DNA from: Palsa-965 sp044448685
GTDB lineage: Bacteria > Bacteroidota > Bacteroidia > Palsa-965
NCBI GenBank assembly: GCA_044448685.1
Contig: JBIOHC010000009.1
Location: 1-64,000 of the forward strand
DNA length: 64,000 nucleotides
Direction of reading: 5' to 3'
Positions 42,336 to 50,320 of this stretch are shown here, piece after piece. Within the stretch, counting starts at the first letter, position 1. The number at the start of each line of letters is the position of its first letter. The translations under genes and the position numbers were made by a program. The notes under the pieces are model-generated. The model did not search any database and was not told the DNA's origin. It saw only the letters and a program-made list of their open reading frames with translations.

Positions 42336-43790
42336 TTAGCTGTTTTCCAGCTCTTTCCTCATCATTTCATTGGCCAGTTTAGGGTCGGCTTTTCCCTTGC
42401 TAAGTTTCATCACTTCTCCCATAAAATGCCCGATAAGGCCTGTTTTACCGTTTTTGTATTCCAGTACTTTTTCCGGATACTTGGCAAGAGCCTGTTTGAT
42501 GAAATCGTGGAGGGCATCGCTGTCTCTTTCCTGAATCAGGTTCAGCTCTTCAGCCAGCTGCAGGGGAGCCTTGCTCCGGTCGGCAATAAGCCCCGGGAAA
42601 AGTGTTTGGGAGGCAACGGAGTTGCTTATTTTACCGGTATCGACCAATGCAATCAAAGCAGCTATTTTTTCGGGGCCTATCGGAAAAGCGCTGATATCAA
42701 TAGCTTCTTCGTTCAGGTAGTTTTTTATGGCTCCCATCATCCAGTTAGCTGCCGCCTTGTAATTACCGGTAATGGAAATGAGGCTTTCGAAATACAGGGC
42801 TATCCCTTTTGTTTCTGTGAGGAAATAAGCATCATAATCTGATAAACCCAGCTCATGTTTGTATTTCCTGAAAAGGTGTTCAGGCAGGGGAGGCATTGAA
42901 GATTTCACACGGGCAATCGCATCGGAATGAATGATGACCGGAGGCAGGTCCGGTTCCGGGAAATAGCGGTAATCATTTGCCATTTCCTTGCTGCGAAGGG
43001 AGAAAGTTGTTCCTTTCACAGCATCAAAACTGCGGGTATCCTGATCCACCATACCACCGGCTTCTATCAGGTCTATATGTCTTTTTATTTCATGTTCTAT
43101 AGCCAGCTTCACATTGCGTATGGAATTCATGTTTTTTACTTCCACCCGTCTTCCATAAGCAGTTGATCCAACCTTCATGACAGATACATTTGCATCACAG
43201 CGCAGGGAACCTTCCTCCATATTTCCGTCACAGATCTCCAGATGACGTACCAGCTTTCTTACCTCACTCAGATAATTATAAGCTTCATCTGCGCTTCTGA
43301 GTTCAGGTTCACTCACTATTTCAAGCAGTGCAGTGCCTGCCCTGTTCAGGTCAATCAATGTATCAAAGGGATCCTGGTCGTGTATACTTTTCCCTGCATC
43401 TTCTTCCATATGAATACGGGTGAGGTTGATCCTCTTCTCCAGCCCTTCGGCATCCCGTATTGTGATATGCCCTCCGCGGCAGATCGGGGTCTTATCCTGG
43501 GTGATCTGATATCCTTTCGGTAAGTCGGCGTAGAAATAGTTCTTACGGGCGTATTGATTAACCTCTGTAATGGCGCAATCCAGGGCAAGCCCAAGTTTAA
43601 GGGCATACTCAATCACTTTTTTGTTTGCCTTGGGAAGAGTACCGGGATGGCCCAGAGTGACAGGACTTACATGGGTATTCGGAATTCCACCGTACTCTGC
43701 TCTGTCAGAAGAATACGCCTTGCTTTGGGTCAGAAGCTGAATATGTACTTCCAACCCTATAACTGCCTGGTATTTCTGGTAAATGCTCAA
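42336..43790 (-). CDS. gatB: Asp-tRNA(Asn)/Glu-tRNA(Gln) amidotransferase subunit B
   Basis: 484 residues, full length. Starts YQAVIGLEVHIQLLTQSKAY, with the conserved LGHPGTLPKANKKVIEYALK, FYADLPKGYQITQ, GSLRCDANVSV and RRVEVKNMNSIRN segments, and the C-terminal tRNA-binding YqeY-like tail ending GHFMGEVMKLSKGKADP. It forms the glutamine-dependent amidotransferase with GatA and GatC, which are not in this window. Confidence 0.97.
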   Translation of the reverse strand: MSIYQKYQAVIGLEVHIQLLTQSKAYSSDRAEYGGIPNTHVSPVTLGHPGTLPKANKKVIEYALKLGLALDCAITEVNQYARKNYFYADLPKGYQITQDKTPICRGGHITIRDAEGLEKRINLTRIHMEEDAGKSIHDQDPFDTLIDLNRAGTALLEIVSEPELRSADEAYNYLSEVRKLVRHLEICDGNMEEGSLRCDANVSVMKVGSTAYGRRVEVKNMNSIRNVKLAIEHEIKRHIDLIEAGGMVDQDTRSFDAVKGTTFSLRSKEMANDYRYFPEPDLPPVIIHSDAIARVKSSMPPLPEHLFRKYKHELGLSDYDAYFLTETKGIALYFESLISITGNYKAAANWMMGAIKNYLNEEAIDISAFPIGPEKIAALIALVDTGKISNSVASQTLFPGLIADRSKAPLQLAEELNLIQERDSDALHDFIKQALAKYPEKVLEYKNGKTGLIGHFMGEVMKLSKGKADPKLANEMMRKELENS

Positions 43791-43836
43791 TGTCCAATAA
43801 CTGATTTTTAAAACTTAAAGATATAAAAAAAGGCAA

Positions 43837-44580
43837 TCAGAAGTTTGGTTTAAGCATGTACTTGGAGTAAAACTCATTGATGACCCCGACGGCTTCATCA
43901 GCCGTATCCACCACGTGAAACAGGTTTAAATCATCGGCATGAATGTTTTTTTCATTGATCATCGTGCTTTTAATCCAATCTATCAGGCCGCTCCAGTAAT
44001 CCTTTCCAATAAGTACAATAGGGAAATGGGCTATTTTATTGGTCTGAACGAGTGTAATTGATTCAAAAAGCTCATCCATTGTTCCGAATCCTCCCGGCAA
44101 TGCAATAAATCCCTGAGAGTATTTCAGGAAAATGGTTTTCCGTACAAAAAAATAGTCGAACGTAATCATCTTGTCATGATCGATAAAAGGATTGGAATAT
44201 TGTTCAAAAGGAAGTTTAATATTGAGACCGACGGATTTTCCTCCTCCCGCCTTGGCACCTTTATTCGCTGCTTCCATAATACCAGGTCCGCCACCTGTTA
44301 TCACACCATAACCCTCACGTGTAAGCTTAAACGCAATTTCTTCGGCCAGCTTATAATATGCTGTGCCCGGTTTGGTTCTTGCTGATCCGAATACGGAAAC
44401 ACAGGGCCCTATCCTTCCCATTTTTTCGAATCCTTCGACAAACTCAGCAATGATTTTAAAGATTTGCCAGGAGTCCGTAGCTTTAATATCATTCCAGTCT
44501 TTTTCCGCAAATGCCTTGCGGATCATTTCTTCATCTTTACTGCTCATCTTGGATGGGTTGAGGGGTTGACTTGGCTCCAT
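43837..44580 (-). CDS. LOG-family Rossmann-fold protein (TIGR00730)
   Basis: 247 residues. The nucleotide phosphoribohydrolase motifs GGGPGIMEAANKGA and LPGGFGTMDELFE are intact, with SVFGSARTKPG at the start of the fold. LOG proteins hydrolyse cytokinin or other nucleoside monophosphates to base plus ribose 5-phosphate; the bacterial substrate is often AMP-like. Five bp from uvrA. Confidence 0.92.
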   Translation of the reverse strand: MEPSQPLNPSKMSSKDEEMIRKAFAEKDWNDIKATDSWQIFKIIAEFVEGFEKMGRIGPCVSVFGSARTKPGTAYYKLAEEIAFKLTREGYGVITGGGPGIMEAANKGAKAGGGKSVGLNIKLPFEQYSNPFIDHDKMITFDYFFVRKTIFLKYSQGFIALPGGFGTMDELFESITLVQTNKIAHFPIVLIGKDYWSGLIDWIKSTMINEKNIHADDLNLFHVVDTADEAVGVINEFYSKYMLKPNF

Positions 44581-44585
44581 AAGTG

Positions 44586-47453
44586 TTATTGGTTCAGTTC
44601 CTTTCGTAAAAATTCTGCTGTATAACTGTGCTTGTTCCTGATAATCTCTTCAGGGGTTCCTTCACAAAGAATCTGTCCGCCTCCCTTGCCACCTTCAGGT
44701 CCTACATCTATAATATGATCGGCAACTTTTATGATATCCATGTTATGCTCTATCACCAGCACTGTATTGCCGTTATCGACCAGTTTATTCAGTACATCAA
44801 GCAGGATTCGGATATCTTCAAAATGCAGGCCGGTGGTCGGTTCATCAAGAATATAAAAAGTATTGCCGGTTTCTTTCTTTGCAAGTTCGGTAGCCAGCTT
44901 AACGCGTTGCGCCTCTCCTCCGCTGAGGGTGGTGGAAGCCTGCCCCAGTGTAACATAACCCAGTCCAACATTCTGCATGGCTTTAATACGGCCAAGGATA
45001 GCCGGAATATTTTCGAAAAAACCAACAGCGAGATCAATCGTCATGTTTAGTACATCACTGATCGACTTGCCTTTATACCTTACCTCCAGCGTCTCCCGGT
45101 TGTATCTTTTGCCATTACACGTTTCACAATTGACATACACATCGGGTAGGAAATTCATCTCGATGGTTCTTAAACCCGCTCCCATACAGGTTTCACAACG
45201 TCCTCCCTTCACATTGAACGAGAACCGGCCCGGTTTGTATCCCCGAATTTTTGCTTCCGGCAAGCTGGCAAACAGGTTGCGTATATCGCTGAATACTCCT
45301 GTATAAGTGGACGGATTGGAGCGTGTGGTACGGCCTATTGGACTCTGATCTATTTCTATCACCTTGTCAATATGTCCAACTCCTTCAACCGAACGGTAGG
45401 CCAGAGGCTTTTTATCGCTGCGGTAAAAAATCTTGCTCAGGATAGGATAAAGGGTTTCATTGATGAGGGAAGATTTCCCGCTTCCTGAAACACCGGTTAC
45501 ACAGATGAATTTACCCAGGGGGAAAGAAACAGTGACATCATTCAGATTATGTCCGCTGGCACCCTTCAGGGTAAGCATTTTTCCATTACCCGGCCTGCGT
45601 TTGAGGGGAACCTTAATACTCCTTTTTCCAAGCAGATAGTCGGCTGTGATTGATCCGGAAGTGATAAATTCAGCAGGACTGCCTTCGGCTACAACCCGCC
45701 CTCCGTGTATTCCTGCATGGGGACCGATGTCAAGAATATAATCAGCGCATTGTATCATGTCCTTATCATGCTCTACAACGATTACGGAGTTGCCTATATC
45801 CCTCAGGTTGCCCAGGGCTTTGATAAGTTGCTGGTTATCCCGCTGGTGCAAACCAATACTGGGTTCATCCAGAATATAAAGGACACCGACAAGCTGTGAG
45901 CCAATCTGTGTGGCAAGCCGTATGCGCTGGGCTTCACCACCCGAAAGGGAACGCGCATTCCGGTCGAGGGTAAGATAGGTCAAGCCAACATCCACGAGGA
46001 ATTGCAAACGGGAGCGTATTTCCTTGAGGACTTCAGCTGCAATGAGATTTTGTTTGGAGCTCAGTCTTTTTTCTAGGTCTTTGAACCAGGCAGAGAGTTC
46101 CAGGATATCCATTTCTGTCAGTTCGGCTATATTCCGCCCATCGAGGCGGAAAAAAAGTGCATCTTTCTTGAGCCTGTGCCCCTGACATTTAGGGCAAACA
46201 CTTTCATTCATGAATTCCTGGGCCCATTTGCTGATGGCTGCTGATCCGCTTTCTTCTTCCTGGCGGGCTATAAAATTCACAACCCCTTCAAACGAAACAG
46301 AATAAGATGTGGCACTGCTGTTTACGTCATTTTTAACCTTAAGAACTTCATCCGTTCCATACAGAATCATGTTCAGTGCATCGTCCGGAATATCCTTGAT
46401 GGGATCATTGATAGCAAACTGATGCCTTTCTGCAATGGCATCAATATGCCTGAATATAAAGGTATTTCTGTATTCCCCGAGGGGTACGATGCCCCCTTGT
46501 TTAATGCTTTTTCCGGAGTTGGGGATAATTTTACTGACATCAATCTGAAGAATATGTCCCAGTCCGTTACATTTAGGGCAGGCTCCATAGGGTGAGTTGA
46601 ACGAAAAGAGATTCGGTGCCGGTTCGTCATATGATATACCGGAGGAGGGACACATGAGGTGCCGGCTGAAGTGCCTGGCATCGCCTTTATCAGGGTCAAT
46701 GACCAGGAGCGTACCTTTGCCGTGTTTCATGGCCAGCTGTACCGACTCAGCAATACGCTGCCGGGCTCCGCTGTGAACATCCAGCCGGTCAATTACAATC
46801 TCTATATCATGGGTCTTGTAGCGATCTACCTGCATACGTGAATTCGCAGTCAGGTCCTTGATCTCCCCATCAATCCTGGCCTTCAGGAACCCCATACGCT
46901 TTATCTGTTCGAACAGTTCCCGGTAGTGACCTTTACGCCCTTTTATGACAGGGGAAAGCAGGGTTATCTTTTTTCCCTGATACCCTTCCAGGATAAGTTT
47001 TATGATCTGATCATCGCTGTAGCGAACCATCTTTTCATTCGTTACATAGGAGTATGCATCGGAAGCGCGGGCGAAGAGCAGACGAAGGAAATCATAAATT
47101 TCAGTAATGGTCCCTACGGTGGATCTGGGGTTCTTATTAACCGTTTTTTGTTCAATGGATATGACAGGGCTGAGGCCCGTTATCTTATCTACATCGGGCC
47201 TTTCCAGTTCACCAAGGAACTGACGGGCATAGGACGAAAATGTTTCAATGTATCTTCTTTGCCCTTCGGCATAGATGGTATCAAATGCAAGCGATGATTT
47301 ACCGCTGCCGCTAAGTCCTGTAATGACAACCAGCTTGTTCCTTGGAATACGAACGGAAACATCCTTCAGGTTATGAACCCTGGAAGCGATTACTTCAAGC
47401 ATTTCTTCCTCTGCCGGAAGCGTATCGGCAGATGGTTCTGGCTTCATTTTCAT
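44586..47453 (-). CDS. uvrA: Excinuclease ABC subunit A
   Basis: 955 residues, full length. Two ABC modules: Walker A GLSGSGKSSLAFDTIYAEGQ and GVSGSGKSSLINETL; signatures SLSGGEAQRIRLAT and TLSGGEAQRVKLATE; zinc-finger cysteines CPKCNGLGH, CPKCQGHR and CETCMGAG. It is the damage-recognition subunit of nucleotide excision repair. Its ATG overlaps the lytic transglycosylase TGA by 4 nt (ATGA), an unusual partner. Confidence 0.98.
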   Translation of the reverse strand: MKMKPEPSADTLPAEEEMLEVIASRVHNLKDVSVRIPRNKLVVITGLSGSGKSSLAFDTIYAEGQRRYIETFSSYARQFLGELERPDVDKITGLSPVISIEQKTVNKNPRSTVGTITEIYDFLRLLFARASDAYSYVTNEKMVRYSDDQIIKLILEGYQGKKITLLSPVIKGRKGHYRELFEQIKRMGFLKARIDGEIKDLTANSRMQVDRYKTHDIEIVIDRLDVHSGARQRIAESVQLAMKHGKGTLLVIDPDKGDARHFSRHLMCPSSGISYDEPAPNLFSFNSPYGACPKCNGLGHILQIDVSKIIPNSGKSIKQGGIVPLGEYRNTFIFRHIDAIAERHQFAINDPIKDIPDDALNMILYGTDEVLKVKNDVNSSATSYSVSFEGVVNFIARQEEESGSAAISKWAQEFMNESVCPKCQGHRLKKDALFFRLDGRNIAELTEMDILELSAWFKDLEKRLSSKQNLIAAEVLKEIRSRLQFLVDVGLTYLTLDRNARSLSGGEAQRIRLATQIGSQLVGVLYILDEPSIGLHQRDNQQLIKALGNLRDIGNSVIVVEHDKDMIQCADYILDIGPHAGIHGGRVVAEGSPAEFITSGSITADYLLGKRSIKVPLKRRPGNGKMLTLKGASGHNLNDVTVSFPLGKFICVTGVSGSGKSSLINETLYPILSKIFYRSDKKPLAYRSVEGVGHIDKVIEIDQSPIGRTTRSNPSTYTGVFSDIRNLFASLPEAKIRGYKPGRFSFNVKGGRCETCMGAGLRTIEMNFLPDVYVNCETCNGKRYNRETLEVRYKGKSISDVLNMTIDLAVGFFENIPAILGRIKAMQNVGLGYVTLGQASTTLSGGEAQRVKLATELAKKETGNTFYILDEPTTGLHFEDIRILLDVLNKLVDNGNTVLVIEHNMDIIKVADHIIDVGPEGGKGGGQILCEGTPEEIIRNKHSYTAEFLRKELNQ

Positions 47454-48664
47454 TTTGTTTTCTGACGTATCGTTAATTCCTGTCCGGATTTGATTTCTGC
47501 CTTATCCGGGAGATGATTCCAGTTCCGGACATCGTCTTCATTCACACCGTACAGTTTTGCAATGCTGTTAAGGGTTTCATTTTCCTTCACAACATGGGTA
47601 TGAATACGTGAAATACTGTCGAATGCAATTTCACCCGGTGTAACATAATGCGAAGTATCACCGGTACCTGCCGGAGCTGGTTCCGTTTCATCCTCTGCAT
47701 AAAGTTTTGCCCCGTTTTTAAGCAGGAGCATTGCATACGTCTTCTTTTCAGCATTTACCAGACTGTTCTTCCTTAGCCAGGGGTTTAGAATTTTCAGGAT
47801 CTTATAGGTTGTTTTCTGTTTGATCGCGAAATCTGTAAGATCCGTAATAGTTGAATCAATCTTCAAGGCATAGGTCGGCAGGGGAGGGTAGAGATCCTTC
47901 TTACGCAGTTCAAATCCGTAGATTTTGGGTTTGGTAATAATATTTTTAACAGCCAGGATCCGGAATACATACCGTGCTGTTTCATCATTCAGAAAAAGGT
48001 CATAATAATTTTTTGTTCTTTGTTTTTCAAGTTGTTTGTCGATTCCACCCATGCCAAGGTTATAAGAAGCAGCTACCAGGGTCCAGTTATGATAGCGTTC
48101 ATATGCTTCCTTAAAGAAGCGGCACGCAGCCGCTGTTGATTTTTCCACGTTGTAACGTTCATCCACTTCTTCAGATATTTCCAGGCCATAGTTACGGGCT
48201 GTAGGATCAACAAACTGCCAGAAACCGGTTGCTCCGGCCGGGGAAACAACATTCGTGAGTCCGCTTTCAACCACAGCCACATATTTAAAATCGTCGGGAA
48301 TGCCATTTCGCTTCAGTATAGGTTCTATAACCGGAAACCAGCGGTTACATCTCTTGAAAAACAGAAGGGTCTGGCTTTGCCAGTAGGTATTGATCAGCAA
48401 TTCCTTTTCCAGACTTTCACGTATGGTATAATCGGCCAGGGGGACCGGCTCGCCACAGAATTCAGGGGCTGTAGGAATCGTTATGCCGAATATTTTATAA
48501 CTGGAATTAAAATAATTCTGATACGCTTTGTCGGATACAGGATCGCCGGTGGCATAGTTAAACAACTTGATCAAAACGACAAGCAGGACAAGTCCGAAGA
48601 AGGCCGTAAAGTGCTTCCGGAATTTTTTTAAGAGCTGGAGAGAAGACAAAAATCTTTGTTTCAT
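47450..48664 (-). CDS. Membrane-anchored lytic transglycosylase with LysM domain (MltD-like)
   Basis: 404 residues. One N-terminal membrane helix (about 18-35), then an SLT catalytic domain: VAVVESGLTNVVSPAGATGF has the catalytic Glu, followed by GFWQFVDPTARNYGLEI, NVEKSTAAACRFFKEAY and AASYNLGMGGID. A LysM repeat closes the protein (HVVKENETLNSIAKLYGVN). It cleaves the glycan strands of peptidoglycan. ATGA overlaps on both sides couple it to the wecA-like gene and to uvrA. Confidence 0.93.
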   Translation of the reverse strand: MKQRFLSSLQLLKKFRKHFTAFFGLVLLVVLIKLFNYATGDPVSDKAYQNYFNSSYKIFGITIPTAPEFCGEPVPLADYTIRESLEKELLINTYWQSQTLLFFKRCNRWFPVIEPILKRNGIPDDFKYVAVVESGLTNVVSPAGATGFWQFVDPTARNYGLEISEEVDERYNVEKSTAAACRFFKEAYERYHNWTLVAASYNLGMGGIDKQLEKQRTKNYYDLFLNDETARYVFRILAVKNIITKPKIYGFELRKKDLYPPLPTYALKIDSTITDLTDFAIKQKTTYKILKILNPWLRKNSLVNAEKKTYAMLLLKNGAKLYAEDETEPAPAGTGDTSHYVTPGEIAFDSISRIHTHVVKENETLNSIAKLYGVNEDDVRNWNHLPDKAEIKSGQELTIRQKTK

Positions 48665-49731
48665 TTAACGGGATGATGTTTCTTGGTTATCCGGTAAAAA
48701 TAGATCCAAAGTCCGATAATATAGATTGCAGCAATGAGTGAATGTGCATAGGTCCAGGTGGGGAAATAGTTGTTCAACAAAAAGCTGATTCCAAGAGAGA
48801 AGAAGCTGATGATAGCAAAGATTAAGGCTACTTTTCGTTCGCTGAATCCCATATAAACCAAATGGTGGGTGGTATGATCTTTTCCTCCGATGAATGGACT
48901 CTTTCCTTTTGCAACCCGGTTGATAATGACAATGGATGTATCAATAACAGGCATGATAAAGGCCAGGACGGCTACAAACAATTGTCTGGAAGAGTCATGG
49001 TGCTGGCTAAAATCATTTCCGTTCCAGAAACATTTGATGCCAACAGCAGCCAGAAAAACTCCCAGGAACTGGCTGCCGGTATCACCCATAAAAAGCTTAC
49101 TCGGATTCCAGTTATAATACAAAAATCCGCACAAAGCTGCAAGCACTCCGATCATGATCATGAAGTAAGCAGTGTCATAGTTGTAACGGAGGTATTCAAA
49201 GAAAATGGCAAATGCCAGGATATTGATGGAAATGACAGTAGTGATGCCATCCATATTATCCAGCATGTTGATGGAATTCATCATGCCTACCACCCAGAAA
49301 ATGGTGAGAAGGTAATTCGGAAGGGCATCATTGAATACTTTGATATATACACCTGACATGATCAGAATAATAGCACAGGCAATCTGTGCACTGAGTTTTA
49401 ATAAGGGGCGGGTATTGTATGCATCATCGGCAAGCCCCATCATGAAGGCCAGCGACCCGGATACAAGCAAACCGAGCAGTTCGGTATTGAGTAATGGTTG
49501 TGCCTGGGTAAAGAAGATTGTATAGCTGGCTACAGAAAGAAGGAACAGAAGGTAGAAACTGATTCCACCTAAAGATGGTTTATATTCACTGTTCCAGCGT
49601 ATCATGCCTTCTGTCCGGTTCCGGATTCCAAGTGTTCTGGAAAAGCGCAGCAATACCCCATTCAGGACAAGGGCAAAACAGGTAACTGATAAAAAATAAC
49701 CAAGAAAAACGGCAAGAAGGTAGCTGTTCAT
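48661..49731 (-). CDS. Undecaprenyl-phosphate sugar-1-phosphate transferase (WecA/MraY family)
   Basis: About 356 residues with ten to eleven helices. Active-site loops: GLADDAYNTRP, MLDNMDGITT, NWNPSKLFMGDTGSQFLG and GKDHTTHHLVYMGFSERK. It transfers GlcNAc-1-P or a similar sugar phosphate to undecaprenyl phosphate, beginning polysaccharide assembly. I start it at ATG 49731, just before the first helix (NSYLLAVFLGYFLSV); an in-frame start at 49893 would overlap rfbC by 122 bp with a non-hydrophobic extension. It sits in the wza-wzc-rfbC cluster. Confidence 0.92.
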   Translation of the reverse strand: MNSYLLAVFLGYFLSVTCFALVLNGVLLRFSRTLGIRNRTEGMIRWNSEYKPSLGGISFYLLFLLSVASYTIFFTQAQPLLNTELLGLLVSGSLAFMMGLADDAYNTRPLLKLSAQIACAIILIMSGVYIKVFNDALPNYLLTIFWVVGMMNSINMLDNMDGITTVISINILAFAIFFEYLRYNYDTAYFMIMIGVLAALCGFLYYNWNPSKLFMGDTGSQFLGVFLAAVGIKCFWNGNDFSQHHDSSRQLFVAVLAFIMPVIDTSIVIINRVAKGKSPFIGGKDHTTHHLVYMGFSERKVALIFAIISFFSLGISFLLNNYFPTWTYAHSLIAAIYIIGLWIYFYRITKKHHPVK

Positions 49732-49771
49732 TATCAGGAAAATAGCTGGCAAAGGTACGAAAACAGGCCCT

Positions 49772-50314
49772 TTAAAACAAACTCTTGAAGCTGCAGAAAA
49801 CCTCTCCTTCCTGGTCCTTGCTGGAAATGATCGGATCAGTTGTGTTCCAGTTGATTGCAAGGTCAGGATCATCCCATTTAAGACATCCTTCACTGGCTTT
49901 ATTGTACCCTTGAGAACATTTATAGCTGAAAATGGTACCCGGAAGGAGGGTCAGGAACCCGTGGGCAAATCCTTCCGGAATAAAAAACATGGCTTTATTT
50001 TCCTCATTCAACTCGGCCATTTCATACTTTCCATAGGTTGGTGAATTGGGACGTATATCAACGGCAACATCGCGTACAGCACCCTTGATGACTCTGACAA
50101 GCTTGGCCTGGGCAAAAGGCGGATTCTGAAAATGAAGTCCTCTGAGCACTCCCTGTTCAGACAGACTTTGATTATCCTGTACAAAATCCGACTGGATGCC
50201 GGATTTTGCAAAAAGTTCCCGGTTCCAGGATTCGAAAAAATACCCTCTGTCATCAGAAAATACTTTAGGCTTGATTAAGAGAAGGCCTTCAATTTTATAA
50301 CGAACTATTTCCAT
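49772..50314 (-). CDS. rfbC: dTDP-4-dehydrorhamnose 3,5-epimerase
   Basis: 180 residues, a complete cupin. Conserved regions: LIKPKVFSDDRGYFFESWNR, FVQDNQSLSEQGVLRGLHFQ, VRVIKGAVRDVAVDIRPNSP with the catalytic His-Asp pair, FIPEGFAHGFLTL and GCLKWDDPDLAINW. It makes dTDP-4-keto-L-rhamnose. The other rhamnose genes (rfbA, rfbB, rfbD) are absent here. Confidence 0.95.
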   Translation of the reverse strand: MEIVRYKIEGLLLIKPKVFSDDRGYFFESWNRELFAKSGIQSDFVQDNQSLSEQGVLRGLHFQNPPFAQAKLVRVIKGAVRDVAVDIRPNSPTYGKYEMAELNEENKAMFFIPEGFAHGFLTLLPGTIFSYKCSQGYNKASEGCLKWDDPDLAINWNTTDPIISSKDQEGEVFCSFKSLF

Positions 50315-50320
50315 GGAATC

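Noticed and set aside
48661..49893. 410-aa version of the WecA-like protein
   Set aside because: The 54-residue extension overlaps rfbC and is hydrophilic; the family begins with the helix at ATG 49731.
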